Source of the DNA: Achromobacter spanius
GTDB taxonomy: Bacteria; Pseudomonadota; Gammaproteobacteria; Burkholderiales; Burkholderiaceae_B
Length of the DNA: 64,000 bases
NCBI RefSeq assembly: GCF_002812705.1
Contig: NZ_CP025030.1
Location: 62,001-126,000 of the forward strand
Direction: 5' to 3'
Every line of letters starts with the position of its first letter. Positions within the stretch are counted from its first letter, which is position 1. Positions 1 through 10,628 of this stretch are shown here, piece by piece. A model generated the notes under the pieces. That model was not told the origin of the DNA. It did no database searches and saw nothing but the letters and a program-made list of their open reading frames with translations. A program made the translations under genes and the position numbers.

Positions 1-204
1 CAGATAAGCCAGGGGTGCGCCATAAGCCGCCATCCAGAAGGCGAACGGCCAGCCGATGAAATCAAAGCTGAGCCTGCGGGCGAAGAAGGTAGGCACGAAC
101 GTCAGCGCCGCCCAGACGACAAGCAGCAACAGGATCAGCCGCAAATTGCGGCGCCAATAGGGAGTCGGGGTGGAAACAGGAAGAGGTGCGCGGGATTTCG
201 GCAT
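1..204 (-). CDS. DUF4212 small subunit of a sodium:solute symporter (partial)
   Basis: The minus strand from ATG at 204 reads MPKSRAPLPVSTPTPYWRRN and then a hydrophobic stretch (LILLLLVVWAALTFV) and a second one containing FIGWPFAFWMAAYG. This YWRRNLRL...FPF-W-A-G pattern is that of the DUF4212 family. These are short two-helix membrane proteins encoded just upstream of a VC_2705/ActP-type sodium:solute symporter, with which they are thought to form a complex. The gene runs off the left edge, so only about 68 codons are seen; family members are about 90-110 residues. The large symporter subunit would be expected just outside the window. Confidence 0.8.
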   Translation of the reverse strand, partial: MPKSRAPLPVSTPTPYWRRNLRLILLLLVVWAALTFVPTFFARRLSFDFIGWPFAFWMAAYGAPLAYL

Positions 205-296
205 AGCTAGGATGTTTGCAGACCCTACCTGGATAGCGCGAAACGCTGCGTCTGAAAAGCCCTTGCGGCAGAAATTCAGGCTTTTTATGCGACAAC

Positions 297-420
297 GGCT
301 GGCACTACCTGGTGCCAGCCGCTGTGCGTTTTGCTTTTTTTGAGTACTGCTTTACTTTTTTTATGTACCGGTGCCGCCGGTATTTGCCCATGCAGGGCTT
401 TGTCTCCTCACCTGCATGGG
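297..420. other. Two perfect stem-loops in the 205-852 intergenic region
   Basis: The 650-bp gap between the divergent DUF4212 and kdp units holds no convincing protein gene. It contains two perfect inverted repeats. One is GGCTGGCAC (297-305) with GTGCCAGCC (312-320), followed by T-rich sequence at 329-338 and 354-362. The other is CCCATGCAGG (387-396) with CCTGCATGGG (411-420) around a 14-nt loop that contains TCTCCTC on the plus strand. They could belong to a leader on the minus strand or to a small RNA; the function is unknown. The kdp promoter region (688-725) is listed separately. Apart from these features, I see nothing in 421-687. Confidence 0.5.
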
Positions 421-687
421 AAGAGATTCTGCACCATGTGCGGGATTGTCACACTAGGGGAATGCCCTAAGACGGAGCATTCATTTACATATTCCATGCC
501 CCACAGTGGTGCGAAATGACCACAAAGTTCTAAATATTGGGATTTTCTGGCTGAAATCCCGGAATTGAGCCGAATTCAGGAATCCCGCCCGTCCCGAAAT
601 ATGACGCTTGCCACCGCGCGATGCCCGGAATCGGGCGTGGCGTGCCCTCCTTCCCCCGGGGCTGCATTTCACCTGGCCAGGGCGGCG

Positions 688-725
688 TTTATTTCTTGTT
701 TACGCCCCGTCCCCGAAGCTATATC
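688..725 (+). promoter_or_regulatory. Putative KdpE operator and kdp promoter
   Basis: TTTAT-N6-TTTACG at 688-704 is followed by a C-rich run. This matches the spacing of the E. coli KdpE site as I remember it (TTTAT-N6-TTTACA, then CCCCGCCC). A possible -35 (TTGTTT, 696-701) overlaps the site, and TATATC (720-725) lies 18 nt downstream as a -10 candidate. The same direct repeat occurs in front of the porin gene at 9301. The pattern is seen directly; binding by KdpE is inferred. Confidence 0.55.
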
Positions 726-852
726 CCGTTTTTACCCCCCGCTCCGTAACCTGCCGGTGTCCTGCTTTGGTCACCTGGCCTGCCCGGCGCGCATCCGCTT
801 TCGCCGCGCAGGCCCGTCGTTCGAAGGGAGCGCCGCTCCCGGGAGGAAAAAC

Positions 853-951
853 GTGGATGCCATCTATATCACCGCCTTCGCCGTCATGGCTGGGCTGACA
901 TTCGGCCTGCTGCAGTTCTGCGCCAGCTTGTCGTCGGGAGAGCCGTCATGA
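853..951 (+). CDS. Small membrane protein encoded upstream of kdpF
   Basis: The GTG start at 853 has a good Shine-Dalgarno (GGGAGG, 841-846). The product is 32 residues, starting [20 protein letters not shown] and ending in SSGEPS, with one transmembrane helix at about residues 4-23. Its stop overlaps the kdpF start (ATGA, 948-951), so the two are probably translationally coupled. From memory, similar short single-helix ORFs sit in front of kdpF in other beta- and gammaproteobacteria and are usually unannotated. It could be a second KdpF-like accessory peptide; no function is known. Confidence 0.6.
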   Translation: MDAIYITAFAVMAGLTFGLLQFCASLSSGEPS

Positions 952-1037
952 ACTGGCTCTATGCATTCAGCGGCCTGACGGCCGCGGCGCTGTTCGTCTA
1001 CCTGCTGGTGGCGCTGTTCAAACCGGAGAAATTCTGA
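948..1037 (+). CDS. kdpF: KdpF, small subunit of the K+-transporting ATPase
   Basis: This 29-residue hydrophobic peptide (begins [20 protein letters not shown], ends FKPEKF) has a single transmembrane helix and the basic C-terminal KPEKF typical of KdpF. KdpF stabilises the KdpFABC complex in the inner membrane. The stop codon overlaps the kdpA start (TGATG, 1035-1039), and its own ATG overlaps the stop of the preceding small ORF, so three genes are chained by overlaps. Confidence 0.92.
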   Translation: MNWLYAFSGLTAAALFVYLLVALFKPEKF

Positions 1038-2833
1038 TGACCGCCGAATTCATCGGGCTGCTGGTCTTGTACCTGGCAGTCCTGCTTGCGATCGCGCCGC
1101 TGCTTGGGCGCTACATCCGCATCGCCATGGAAAACGGCCAATCCAGGCTGACCGCCTGGGGCCGCCCCTTGGAACGCGGCATTTACCGGCTTGCGGGCAT
1201 CGACCCGCAGGCTGAAATGGGTTGGAAGCGCTACGCCGTGGCAGTGCTGGCCTTCAACCTGATCGGCGTCGCGATGGTCTATGGCCTGCAACGCTTTCAG
1301 GGCATGTTGCCGCTGAATCCCGCGGCCATGGGCGCCGTCACCCCGGACTCGGCGCTCAACACCGCCATCAGCTTCGTCACCAACACCAACTGGCAAGGCT
1401 ACGGCGGCGAAGCGACGATGAGCTACCTGACGCAGATGCTGGCGCTGACGGTGCAGAACTTCGTGTCCGCCGCCACCGGCATCGCCGTGCTGTTCGCGCT
1501 GATACGCGGTTTGTCGCGCCACAGCTCCGCCACGATCGGCAACTTCTGGGCGGATATGGTCCGCTGCACGATGTATGTGCTGCTGCCGCTGTCCTTCGTA
1601 CTGGCGCTTGCGCTGGTCAGCCAGGGCGTCATCCAGAACTTCAGCCCCTATCAAGACGTGCAGACTGTACAAGCCCTGCATTACGAGCAGCCGCGCGTGA
1701 ACACGGACGGCCAGCCCGTGCTTGATGCCTCGGGTCAGCCCGTGATGGATTCCGTGACGACATCGACGCAGACGCTCGCGATGGGGCCCGTAGCCTCGCA
1801 GGAAGCCATCAAGCTGCTGGGCACCAACGGCGGCGGCTTCTTCAATGCGAATTCGGCGCACCCGTTCGAGAACCCCACGCCGCTGGCGAACTTCCTGCAG
1901 ATGCTGGCCATTCTGGCGATTCCCGCCGCGCTCTGCTTCGCGTTTGGCGAAATGGTCGGCAGCCGCCGCCAGGGCATCGCCATCCTGGCGGCCATGACGG
2001 TGCTGTTCGCCGTTTTCGCGCTGACCACCGCCTATTTCGAACAGCAGCCCAACCCCATGGCCGCGCAGGCGGGCGCCGACAGCGCGCTTACCGCGTTGAC
2101 ACCCGGCGGCAACATGGAGGGCAAGGAATCGCGCTTCGGCATCGCGGCCACCTCGCTCTTTGCCATCATCACCACGGCCGCGTCCTGCGGCGCCGTGAAC
2201 GGCATGCATGACTCATTCAGCGCCATGGGCGGGCTGCCGCCGATGCTGCAGATGCAGTTGGGCGAAGTGGTCTACGGCGGCGTGGGCTCCGGGCTGTATG
2301 GCATGCTGGCCTTCGCGGTGCTGGCGGTCTTCATTGCCGGCCTGATGATCGGCCGCACCCCGGAATACCTGGGCAAGAAGATCGAAGCCTTCGACATGAA
2401 GATGGTGTCCATCATCATCCTCGCCACGCCCTTGCTGGTGCTGGGCGGAACCGCCCTGGCCGTCTCCGTTTCGGCGGGACAGGCCGGTGTGCTGAATCCG
2501 GGCATCCACGGCTTCTCGGAAATTCTGTATGCGCTGTCCTCGGCGGCCAACAACAACGGCAGCGCGTTTGCCGGGCTGTCCGCCAATACGCCCTTCTACA
2601 ACGTGCTGCTGGGCATCGCCATGTGGTTTGGCCGCTTCGCCGTGATCGTCGCGGTGCTGGCCATGGCCGGCTCGCTGGCGGCCAAACGGCGCTTGCCCGC
2701 CGGCCCCGGCAGCATGCCCACCACCGGCCCCCTCTTTGTGGTGCTGCTGATCGGCGCGGTGCTGCTGGTGGGCGCGCTGACGTATGTGCCCGCGCTGGCC
2801 CTGGGGCCGGTCGCCGAACACCTGCAACCTTGA
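1037..2833 (+). CDS. kdpA: KdpA, K+-binding and translocating subunit
   Basis: A 598-residue polytopic membrane protein, somewhat longer than E. coli KdpA (557). It carries the selectivity-loop motifs of the family, including GTNGGGFFN near residue 262 and NNNGSAFAG near residue 504. KdpA forms the K+ channel-like part of the KdpFABC P-type ATPase for high-affinity potassium uptake. Its start overlaps kdpF, and kdpB follows after 22 bp. The gene is intact and expected to be induced under K+ limitation through KdpDE. Confidence 0.97.
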   Translation: MTAEFIGLLVLYLAVLLAIAPLLGRYIRIAMENGQSRLTAWGRPLERGIYRLAGIDPQAEMGWKRYAVAVLAFNLIGVAMVYGLQRFQGMLPLNPAAMGAVTPDSALNTAISFVTNTNWQGYGGEATMSYLTQMLALTVQNFVSAATGIAVLFALIRGLSRHSSATIGNFWADMVRCTMYVLLPLSFVLALALVSQGVIQNFSPYQDVQTVQALHYEQPRVNTDGQPVLDASGQPVMDSVTTSTQTLAMGPVASQEAIKLLGTNGGGFFNANSAHPFENPTPLANFLQMLAILAIPAALCFAFGEMVGSRRQGIAILAAMTVLFAVFALTTAYFEQQPNPMAAQAGADSALTALTPGGNMEGKESRFGIAATSLFAIITTAASCGAVNGMHDSFSAMGGLPPMLQMQLGEVVYGGVGSGLYGMLAFAVLAVFIAGLMIGRTPEYLGKKIEAFDMKMVSIIILATPLLVLGGTALAVSVSAGQAGVLNPGIHGFSEILYALSSAANNNGSAFAGLSANTPFYNVLLGIAMWFGRFAVIVAVLAMAGSLAAKRRLPAGPGSMPTTGPLFVVLLIGAVLLVGALTYVPALALGPVAEHLQP

Positions 2834-2855
2834 ATGCAACAGGCTAGGAAACAAC

Positions 2856-5015
2856 ATGGCCAAGATTGAATTGCCAACCTCAAGCGCAGGCGGCGCCGCC
2901 GCCCACGCCCCCACGGTCACCGCACAAGAGCGCCCCTTCGGCATGTGGTCCCGCTCGCTCGTCGCGCCCGCCCTGCTGGACAGCCTGCGCAAGCTCTCGC
3001 CCGCCGCGCAGTTGAAGAACCCCGTCATGTTCGTCGTGTACGTGGGCAGCATCCTGACCACCGTGCTGTGGGTCATGGCCCTGCGCGGCCAGGCCGAAGC
3101 CCCGGCGGGCTTCATCCTGGCCATCGCCGTATGGCTGTGGTTCACGGTGCTGTTCGCCAACTTCGCCGAAGCGCTGGCCGAAGGCCGTGGCAAACAGCAG
3201 GCCGCGACCCTGCGTGGTTTGCGCACCACCATCAATGCGCGTTTGCTCAAAGGCTTTCGCGACGTGGATATCCGTGACGCGAACCCGGCGCAATGGCGCA
3301 GCCAGGCCACGAGCCAGGCATCCGGACTGCTGCGGCGCAATGACGTGGTGCTGGTCGAAGCGGGCGACACCATACCCGGCGACGGCCAGGTCATCGCCGG
3401 CGTCGCCTCGGTGGATGAAAGCGCCATCACGGGGGAATCCGCGCCCGTCATCCGTGAGTCGGGCGGCGACTTCTCGTCCGTCACGGGGGGCACCCGGGTG
3501 CTGTCCGACTGGATCTTCGTCCGCATCGCTGCCGACCCCGGCGAGAGTTTCCTGGATCGCATGATCTCGATGGTGGAAGGCGCCAAGCGCCAGAAGACGC
3601 CCAACGAACTCGCGCTGACCATTTTGCTGGTCGGGCTGACCGTGGTGTTCCTGCTGGTGGTCGTGACGCTGATGCCGTTCTCCATCTACGCGGTCAACGC
3701 GGCGGGTGGCGGCGCGGTGGTCACGGTGACGGTATTGGTGGCGCTGCTGGTCTGCCTGATCCCGACCACCATCGGCGGCCTGCTGTCGGCCATCGGCGTG
3801 GCGGGCATGAGCCGCATGATGAGCGCCAACGTCATCGCCACGTCCGGCCGCGCGGTCGAAGCGGCGGGCGACGTGGACGTGCTGCTGTTGGACAAGACCG
3901 GCACCATCACTTTCGGCAACCGCCAGGCATCCACGTTCCTGCCCGCGCCGGGCGTGTCCGCCCGTGAATTGGCCGACGCCGCCCGCCTGGCCTCCATGGC
4001 CGACGAAACGCCCGAAGGTCGCAGCATCGTGGCGCTGGCCGACAAGACCACCCACGCCCCCGCCGCGCGTGTTGAAGATGCGGAGTTCGTGCCGTTCACC
4101 GCGCAATCCCGCATGAGCGGCGTGAACCTGGGCGAACGCATGATCCGCAAGGGCGCGGTCGACGCCGTGCTGTCCTGGCTCAAGGCGCTGGACGCCAGCG
4201 TGCCCGACGCCGTGTTGCATCAGGCCGAAGACGTGGCGCGGCGCGGCAGCACGCCGCTGCTGGTCAGCGACGGCAACCGCGCGCTGGGCGTGGTGGAACT
4301 GAAAGACATCGTCAAGCCCGGCATCCAGACGCGCTTTGCCGAGCTGCGCCGCATGGGTATCAAGACCGTGATGATCACCGGCGACAACAAGCTGACCGCC
4401 GCCTCCATCGCGGCCGAAGCCGGCGTGGACGACTTCCTGGCCGAGGCCACGCCCGAAGCCAAGCTGCAATTGATTCGCGCCTATCAGGCCGAAGGCCGCC
4501 TGGTGGCGATGACGGGCGACGGCACCAACGACGCTCCCGCGCTGGCGCAGGCGGACGTAGCCGTGGCGATGAACTCGGGTACCCAGGCCGCCAAGGAAGC
4601 CGGCAACATGGTGGACCTGGACTCCAACCCCACCAAGCTGATCGAGATTGTCGAAATCGGCAAGCAGATGCTGATGACGCGCGGCGCGCTGACCACGTTC
4701 AGCGTGGCCAACGACGTGGCCAAGTACTTCGCCATCATCCCGGCCGCCTTCGCCACCGTCTTCCCGCAGTTGAACGTGCTGAACATCATGCACCTGACCA
4801 CGCCCGCCTCGGCCATCCTGTCCGCCGTGATCTTCAACGCGCTGATCATCGTGGTGCTGATTCCGCTGGCGCTCAAGGGTGTGCGCTACCGGCCCCTGGG
4901 CGCATCGGTGCTGCTGCGCCGCAACCTGCTGATCTACGGGCTGGGCGGGCTGCTGGTGCCGTTCGTTGGCATCAAGCTGGTTGACATGGTGCTGGCCGCG
5001 CTGGGCTGGGCCTAG
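2856..5015 (+). CDS. kdpB: KdpB, P-type ATPase catalytic subunit
   Basis: A 719-residue protein beginning MAKIELPT. It has the P-type ATPase signatures: TGES in the actuator domain (about 191-194), DKTGT with phosphorylated Asp346, and GDGTNDAP in the hinge (about 552). KdpB couples ATP hydrolysis to K+ transport through KdpA. An upstream in-frame ATG exists at 2784 inside kdpA, but it would add 24 unrelated residues. The start at 2856 has TAGGAA upstream and matches the family N-terminus. Confidence 0.97.
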   Translation: MAKIELPTSSAGGAAAHAPTVTAQERPFGMWSRSLVAPALLDSLRKLSPAAQLKNPVMFVVYVGSILTTVLWVMALRGQAEAPAGFILAIAVWLWFTVLFANFAEALAEGRGKQQAATLRGLRTTINARLLKGFRDVDIRDANPAQWRSQATSQASGLLRRNDVVLVEAGDTIPGDGQVIAGVASVDESAITGESAPVIRESGGDFSSVTGGTRVLSDWIFVRIAADPGESFLDRMISMVEGAKRQKTPNELALTILLVGLTVVFLLVVVTLMPFSIYAVNAAGGGAVVTVTVLVALLVCLIPTTIGGLLSAIGVAGMSRMMSANVIATSGRAVEAAGDVDVLLLDKTGTITFGNRQASTFLPAPGVSARELADAARLASMADETPEGRSIVALADKTTHAPAARVEDAEFVPFTAQSRMSGVNLGERMIRKGAVDAVLSWLKALDASVPDAVLHQAEDVARRGSTPLLVSDGNRALGVVELKDIVKPGIQTRFAELRRMGIKTVMITGDNKLTAASIAAEAGVDDFLAEATPEAKLQLIRAYQAEGRLVAMTGDGTNDAPALAQADVAVAMNSGTQAAKEAGNMVDLDSNPTKLIEIVEIGKQMLMTRGALTTFSVANDVAKYFAIIPAAFATVFPQLNVLNIMHLTTPASAILSAVIFNALIIVVLIPLALKGVRYRPLGASVLLRRNLLIYGLGGLLVPFVGIKLVDMVLAALGWA

Positions 5016-5045
5016 GCCGGCCGCGCCTGAGCCGGCCGCGCCTGA
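5016..5045. repeat. 15-bp tandem duplication between kdpB and kdpC
   Basis: GCCGGCCGCGCCTGA occurs twice in direct succession immediately after the kdpB stop codon (5016-5030 and 5031-5045). It looks like a simple replication-slippage duplication and makes a GC-rich spacer of 77 bp between kdpB and kdpC. Confidence 0.9.
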
Positions 5046-5092
5046 GCCAAGCCTGATCCTCGCTTCCTCTCCGTACAAACAAGGAATCCATC

Positions 5093-5713
5093 ATGAAATC
5101 CATTACTACCCCTCCCCCTGCCCAGGCGCGCCAAGGCGGCGTGCTGCGTCCCGCGCTGGTCGTTTTCGCCGCGCTGTCATTGGTGACGGGCCTGGCCTAC
5201 CCCTTCCTGACGCGCGGCGTGGCCGCCGTGGTGTTCCCACATGAAGCTGCCGGCTCGCTGATCACGCAAGGCGACAAGGTGGTCGGGTCGGAACTGATCG
5301 GCCAGTCGTTCACCGCGCCGCAGTACTTCTGGGGCCGGCCGTCGGCCACCGCGCCCATGCCGTACAACGGCGCGGCCTCGGGTGGCTCGAACCTGGGCCC
5401 GCGCAACCCCGCATTGGCCGAGGCCATCCAGGACCGCATCGCGGCCTTGAAGGCGGCCGACCCCGACAACCCCACGCCGGTGCCGGTGGACTTGGTCACC
5501 GCGTCCGGCAGTGGCCTGGACCCCAGCATCAGCCCCGCCGCGGCCAGCTACCAGGCCGCGCGAGTGGCACGCGCCCGCCATGTGCCGCGCGCGCAGGTGG
5601 ATGCGTTGATCCAGGCCCACACGGAAAAGCCCTGGCTGGGCGTATTGGGGGAACCGGTCGTCAATGTGTTGACGCTGAACCTGGCGCTGGACAAATTGCA
5701 CCCGGCACAATGA
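5093..5713 (+). CDS. kdpC: KdpC, accessory subunit of the K+-transporting ATPase
   Basis: A 206-residue protein with one N-terminal transmembrane helix (about 18-40) and a periplasmic domain. It contains the family segments [17 protein letters not shown] and DPSISPAAA. KdpC assists KdpB/KdpA in K+ transport. AAGGAA precedes the ATG. kdpD begins 51 bp downstream, so kdpFABCDE is probably one operon. Confidence 0.96.
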   Translation: MKSITTPPPAQARQGGVLRPALVVFAALSLVTGLAYPFLTRGVAAVVFPHEAAGSLITQGDKVVGSELIGQSFTAPQYFWGRPSATAPMPYNGAASGGSNLGPRNPALAEAIQDRIAALKAADPDNPTPVPVDLVTASGSGLDPSISPAAASYQAARVARARHVPRAQVDALIQAHTEKPWLGVLGEPVVNVLTLNLALDKLHPAQ

Positions 5714-5764
5714 TGGCGCGGCGTATAGTATCGCCAGCCTTTCCCACCCCACTCTTGCGCGTTC

Positions 5765-8563
5765 ATGGCTGACATTGCTGGCGAGCGTCCCGATCCGGAC
5801 GCGCTTTTGAAAACGCTGGACGACGCCGCGCGCGAGGCAGCGCGCGGCAAGCTGCGCGTGTACTTCGGCGCGTCGGCCGGCGTCGGCAAGACCTACGCCA
5901 TGCTGGTGGCCGCCCGCGCTCAAGCGGCTCAGGGCGTGAACGTGCTGGCCGGCATCGTCGAAACCCACGGCCGTCGCGAAACGGCCGGCTTGCTTGACGG
6001 CATCGCAGCCCTGCCGCTGAAAGACGTGGCGTACCGGGGCCACGTGCTGAAAGAGTTCGACCTGGACGGCGCGTTGGCCGCGCGCCCCGGCCTGGTGCTG
6101 GTGGACGAACTGGCGCATTCCAACGCGCCCGGTTCGCGCCACGCCAAGCGCTGGCAAGACATCCACGAACTGCTGGCCGCCGGCATTGACGTCTGGACCA
6201 CGCTGAACGTGCAGCATCTGGACAGCCTGAACGAAGCGGTGGGCAGCATCACCGGCGTGCGCGTCTGGGAAACCGTGCCCGACGAGGTCTTCGACACCGC
6301 CGACGAAGTCATCCTGGTGGACCTGTCGGCCGATGAACTGCTGCGCCGGCTGAAAGAAGGCAAGGTCTATCTGCCCGAACAAGCTCGCCACGCCACGCGC
6401 AATTTCTTTCGCAAAGGCAACCTGATCGCCCTGCGCGAGCTGGCGCTGCGCCGCACCGCCGACCATGTGGACGACGACGTGCAGGCGTATCGGCGCGACC
6501 GCGCCATCGAACCGGTATGGCGCACGCGCGAAGCCGTGGTGGCCTGCATCGGCCCGGACGCCGACGCCGAATACGTCATCCGCAGCGCCCATCGCCTGAG
6601 CCAGCAACTGGAATGCGATCTGCACGTGGTCACCATCGACACGCCGCGCGCGGCGCCCACGCCTCAAGCCGAGCAAGACCGCATGCAACGCAGCCTGGCG
6701 CTGGCGGACAGCCTGGGCGCGCGCACGGAGACGCTGGCGGGTGGCGACATGGTCGACGCGGTGGTGCGCTACGTGCGCCGGCACAACATTACCAAGGCCA
6801 TCGTGGGCCGTACGCGCGCCAGCGGCCTGCAGCGCCTGCGCGTGTCCCTGTCCGCATTACTGTCCGCCGCCCTCGCGCCGGGATGGCTATGGCGCCGGCA
6901 CAGCTTTGCCGACATGCTGGCCGCGGGCTGCCCTGAAATCGACATCATCCGGCTGGGCGCCCCCCCGCTGCCCGCCAGCGCCCCGCCAGGGCGCGACCCG
7001 CTGACACTGGGGCGTGGCGCGCGCATCAACGCCGACGACCGTGGCGCCAACCCCTGGCTGGGCTATGCCTGGGCGCTGTGCTATTGCGCGGTGGCCACCG
7101 GCTTGTCGATGCTGGCGTTTCCCGCGCTGCACCAGACCAACATCGTCATGCTGTTCCTGCTGGCGGTGGTGGCGGTGGCGCTGCGGCATGGGCGCGGCCC
7201 TGCCGCGCTGGCGTCGGTTGTCAGCGTCGGCTTGTTCGACTTTTTCTTCGTGCAGCCGCTGGCCTCGTTTGCCGTGTCGGACGTGCAATACCTGCTGACT
7301 TTCGCCGTGCTGCTGGCCGTGGGCCTGTTGATCGGGCAACTGACGGCGGGGCTGCGGCTACAGGCGCAGGTGTCGGTCAAGCGCGAAGCCGACGCGCGCA
7401 GCCTGTATGAGTTCGCGCGCGAATTGTCGTCCGCGCTGTTGCCCGAGCAGATCGTGGCCCTGGCCGGGGCATTCGTACACGCCACCTTCGGCTCGCGTTG
7501 TGCGCTGTATATCCTGGGACTGGACGACCGCTTGAAGCTGGCCTCACCCGCCGCCGCCGACATGCCTGCCCTGGAATCGGCGCTGGCCCAATGGGTGTAT
7601 GACCACGGCCAGCCCGCCGGCGCGGGCACCACCACGCTGTCCAACAGCGAACTGCTGTATCTGCCCTTGAAAGCGCCGATGCGCACACGCGGCGTGCTGG
7701 CCCTGGCCGCGCCCCGCCGCAGCCTGTTCACGCATCCCGATTCGCGCCGCCAGATCGAAGCCTACGCCACGCTTATCGCCATTGCCCTGGAACGGCTGCA
7801 CTACGTCGAGGTGGCGCAGCAGGCGCTGGTCAGCATGGAATCGGAACGGCTGCGCAACTCGCTGCTGGCGGCGGTGTCGCATGACCTGCGCACACCGCTC
7901 ACCAGCCTGGTCGGCATGACCGACACGCTGACGCGCCGGCCGGGCACGCTGCCCGACGATGTACAGGAAACCATCCGCGCCATGCGCGACCAAGCCCAGC
8001 GCATGCATGCGCTGGTCGTCAATCTGCTGGATATGGCGCGGCTGCAAAGCCACGACACGCCGCTGCGTCTGGAATGGCAATCCATCGAAGAGCTGGTGGG
8101 CGCGTCGCTGGCCGCCATGCGCGAACCCCTGGCCGCGCACCGCGTGACCGTGGCCCCGCTGTCGAACCTGCCGCTGGTGGAGTGCGATGGGGTGCTGATC
8201 GAACGCGTGCTGTGCAACCTGCTTGAAAACGCGGCCAAGTACACCCCCCCCGGCAGCACCGTGCACATTCACGCAGCGGTTCACGACGGCATGCTGCGCG
8301 TGGCCGTGTGCGACAACGGCCCTGGCGTCGCGCCGGGCGCCGAACGCCGCATCTTCGAAAAATTCACGCGTGGCGACCGCGAGTCCGCAACGCCAGGTGT
8401 GGGCCTGGGTCTGGCCGTGTGCGACGCCATCATCCAGGCCCACCACGGCCGCATCTGGGTCGAGCACGCGCCAGGGCAAGCCTCGGGCGCGCAATTCGTC
8501 TTCAGCCTGCCGCTGGGCACGCCGCCCGACGTTCAACCCGAAATTCAATCCGACATTCCTTGA
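5765..8563 (+). CDS. kdpD: KdpD, membrane sensor histidine kinase for K+
   Basis: A 932-residue sensor with the normal KdpD layout. The N-terminal KdpD ATP-binding domain has Walker A GVGKTY at about residues 40-45 and VDELAHSNAPG downstream. It is followed by a universal-stress-like domain, the DUF4118 four-helix membrane part (about 430-530), a GAF-like region, HisKA with SHDLRTP (His about 706), and a HATPase domain with NLLENAAKY and GVGLGLA. It senses low K+ or ionic stress and phosphorylates KdpE, encoded 13 bp downstream. Confidence 0.96.
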   Translation: MADIAGERPDPDALLKTLDDAAREAARGKLRVYFGASAGVGKTYAMLVAARAQAAQGVNVLAGIVETHGRRETAGLLDGIAALPLKDVAYRGHVLKEFDLDGALAARPGLVLVDELAHSNAPGSRHAKRWQDIHELLAAGIDVWTTLNVQHLDSLNEAVGSITGVRVWETVPDEVFDTADEVILVDLSADELLRRLKEGKVYLPEQARHATRNFFRKGNLIALRELALRRTADHVDDDVQAYRRDRAIEPVWRTREAVVACIGPDADAEYVIRSAHRLSQQLECDLHVVTIDTPRAAPTPQAEQDRMQRSLALADSLGARTETLAGGDMVDAVVRYVRRHNITKAIVGRTRASGLQRLRVSLSALLSAALAPGWLWRRHSFADMLAAGCPEIDIIRLGAPPLPASAPPGRDPLTLGRGARINADDRGANPWLGYAWALCYCAVATGLSMLAFPALHQTNIVMLFLLAVVAVALRHGRGPAALASVVSVGLFDFFFVQPLASFAVSDVQYLLTFAVLLAVGLLIGQLTAGLRLQAQVSVKREADARSLYEFARELSSALLPEQIVALAGAFVHATFGSRCALYILGLDDRLKLASPAAADMPALESALAQWVYDHGQPAGAGTTTLSNSELLYLPLKAPMRTRGVLALAAPRRSLFTHPDSRRQIEAYATLIAIALERLHYVEVAQQALVSMESERLRNSLLAAVSHDLRTPLTSLVGMTDTLTRRPGTLPDDVQETIRAMRDQAQRMHALVVNLLDMARLQSHDTPLRLEWQSIEELVGASLAAMREPLAAHRVTVAPLSNLPLVECDGVLIERVLCNLLENAAKYTPPGSTVHIHAAVHDGMLRVAVCDNGPGVAPGAERRIFEKFTRGDRESATPGVGLGLAVCDAIIQAHHGRIWVEHAPGQASGAQFVFSLPLGTPPDVQPEIQSDIP

Positions 8564-8576
8564 AGACACGCCCAGC

Positions 8577-9269
<693 letters not shown>

Positions 9270-9300
9270 TCGCGCGATCACCGATCAGTTTTTCTTGGCC

Positions 9301-9317
9301 TTTATCCCGCCTTTACG
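9301..9317 (+). promoter_or_regulatory. KdpE-like direct repeat upstream of the porin gene
   Basis: TTTAT-N6-TTTACG, with the same half-sites and spacing as at 688-704 in front of the kdp operon, lies 79 bp before the porin start codon. This suggests that the porin belongs to the KdpE regulon (inference). Confidence 0.45.
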
Positions 9318-9395
9318 GGAACAGCGCGAGTCTTGTCTCGCGGTTTATGCCGATCCTCCTATTGTTGCGATCCCGTTCAACACCAGGAGTACTCC

Positions 9396-10163
9396 ATGTT
9401 CCGCAATTCCGTCGCCGCGCTCGCGCTGCTGAGCCTGGCCGCCACCGCGCAGGCCAGCGACATGCCCGCCGCCGCTGCCGCCCCCGCCGCCAGCGACGTC
9501 ACGCTGTCGGCCAACCTTACGCTGGCCAGCCAATACCGCTATCGCGGCTTGATGCAGACGAACAACAAGCCCGCCATCCAAGGCGGCTTTGACCTGGCCC
9601 ATGCCAGCGGCTTCTATCTGGGTAATTGGAACTCCAGCATCAGTTGGCTGGGCGACAGCAACCCCGACGTGTCCGCGCCCGTGGAAATGGATTTCTACGG
9701 CGGCTACAAGGGCAATCTGGCCGAAGGCGTGCCGGTGGACCTGGGCATCTTGCAGTACTACTACCCGGGCGACTTTCCCTCGGGCTACACCAGCCCCGAC
9801 ACCACCGAGCTGTACGCCGGCATCGGCTACGGCCCGGTCATGTTCAAGTACTCCATCGCCCTGACCAACCTGTTCGGCTTCGCCGACAGCAAATACAGCC
9901 AGTACTTCGATGTGGCCGCCAACGTCGACACCGGGGTGTGGGGGCTGACACTCAACGCCCATGTGGGACGCCAGCTCGTGAAGAACGTAGACAACGGTTC
10001 CTACACCGATTGGAAGCTCGGACTGACCAAGGACTTTGGACAGGGCCTGTCCGTGTCGCTGGCCTACCTGGACACCAACGCGGACCGCGCCGTCTACACC
10101 AACACGCACGGTCGCGACATGGGCCGCGCGACCGGCTTGCTGTCGCTGACCAAGACCTTCTGA
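9396..10163 (+). CDS. TorF-family putative outer-membrane porin
   Basis: A 255-residue protein with a signal peptide (cleavage after AQA, residue 21) and an alternating beta-strand pattern ending in aromatic Phe, as in outer-membrane barrels. The segments SQYRYRGLMQTNNKPAIQGG and GNWNSSISW match the TIGR02001/TorF porin family. CAGGAGT precedes the ATG at 9396. It lies 126 bp behind kdpE on the same strand and shares a KdpE-like repeat with kdp, so it may supply outer-membrane permeability during K+ limitation. The substrate is unknown. Confidence 0.8.
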   Translation: MFRNSVAALALLSLAATAQASDMPAAAAAPAASDVTLSANLTLASQYRYRGLMQTNNKPAIQGGFDLAHASGFYLGNWNSSISWLGDSNPDVSAPVEMDFYGGYKGNLAEGVPVDLGILQYYYPGDFPSGYTSPDTTELYAGIGYGPVMFKYSIALTNLFGFADSKYSQYFDVAANVDTGVWGLTLNAHVGRQLVKNVDNGSYTDWKLGLTKDFGQGLSVSLAYLDTNADRAVYTNTHGRDMGRATGLLSLTKTF

Positions 10164-10304
10164 GCGCCCGGGCGTTGACGCGATTTTTACGCGCCGCGCC
10201 CGCCTTTTTCGGCAGGATTTACGGCGCGATTCCTATAGTGGAATCGTCATCAACCAACAGGAAACGCGGATCGCCGCCAGCGGCGCCTCCGCTCCGCCCA
10301 CACC

Positions 10305-10625
10305 ATGATTCCCCGACTGCAACCTGGCCGCCCTGCTTCGCGCGATCTCCCCCAAAGCTTGCCGCTGGCTCGTAGCCAGCAGGTAGCGCTGACGGTCAGG
10401 ATCGATACGCTGGATGCGTTGAAGGTGCGCCTTGCGCTGCACCAGGCGCTGGGTGACCGGATCGGCATCTACCTGCTGTCGGTGGACCATGCCCACGCGC
10501 AAAGCACGCTGCAACTGCAATGCGCCCGCGACGAACTGGACGACATGATGCATGCCGTCATGCGCGGGTTGCCCCAGGCAGAATTCGGACCGGTGCGCGC
10601 GGCCACCGCCATCACGGGACGCTAG
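10305..10625 (+). CDS. Hypothetical protein, small alpha/beta domain
   Basis: A 106-residue ORF ending 3 bp before the next gene. After about 25 variable residues it shows a beta-alpha-beta-beta-alpha-like pattern (VALTVRIDT, then LDALKVRLALHQALG, then IGIYLLSVDHAHAQSTLQL). This is reminiscent of small ferredoxin-like/ACT-type regulatory domains, but I do not recognise the family. The start is uncertain because no good ribosome-binding site precedes the ATG at 10305. Tight spacing suggests co-transcription with the downstream DapA-like gene. Confidence 0.55.
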   Translation: MIPRLQPGRPASRDLPQSLPLARSQQVALTVRIDTLDALKVRLALHQALGDRIGIYLLSVDHAHAQSTLQLQCARDELDDMMHAVMRGLPQAEFGPVRAATAITGR

Positions 10626-10628
10626 GCC

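Noticed and set aside
2880..5078. 732-codon open frame antisense to kdpB
   Set aside because: The composition (runs of H, Q, R, G) is typical of antisense frames in high-GC coding DNA, and there is no domain pattern. kdpB on the other strand is unambiguous.
5177..6784. 535-codon open frame antisense to kdpC/kdpD
   Set aside because: Shadow of two certain genes on the plus strand; low-complexity composition.
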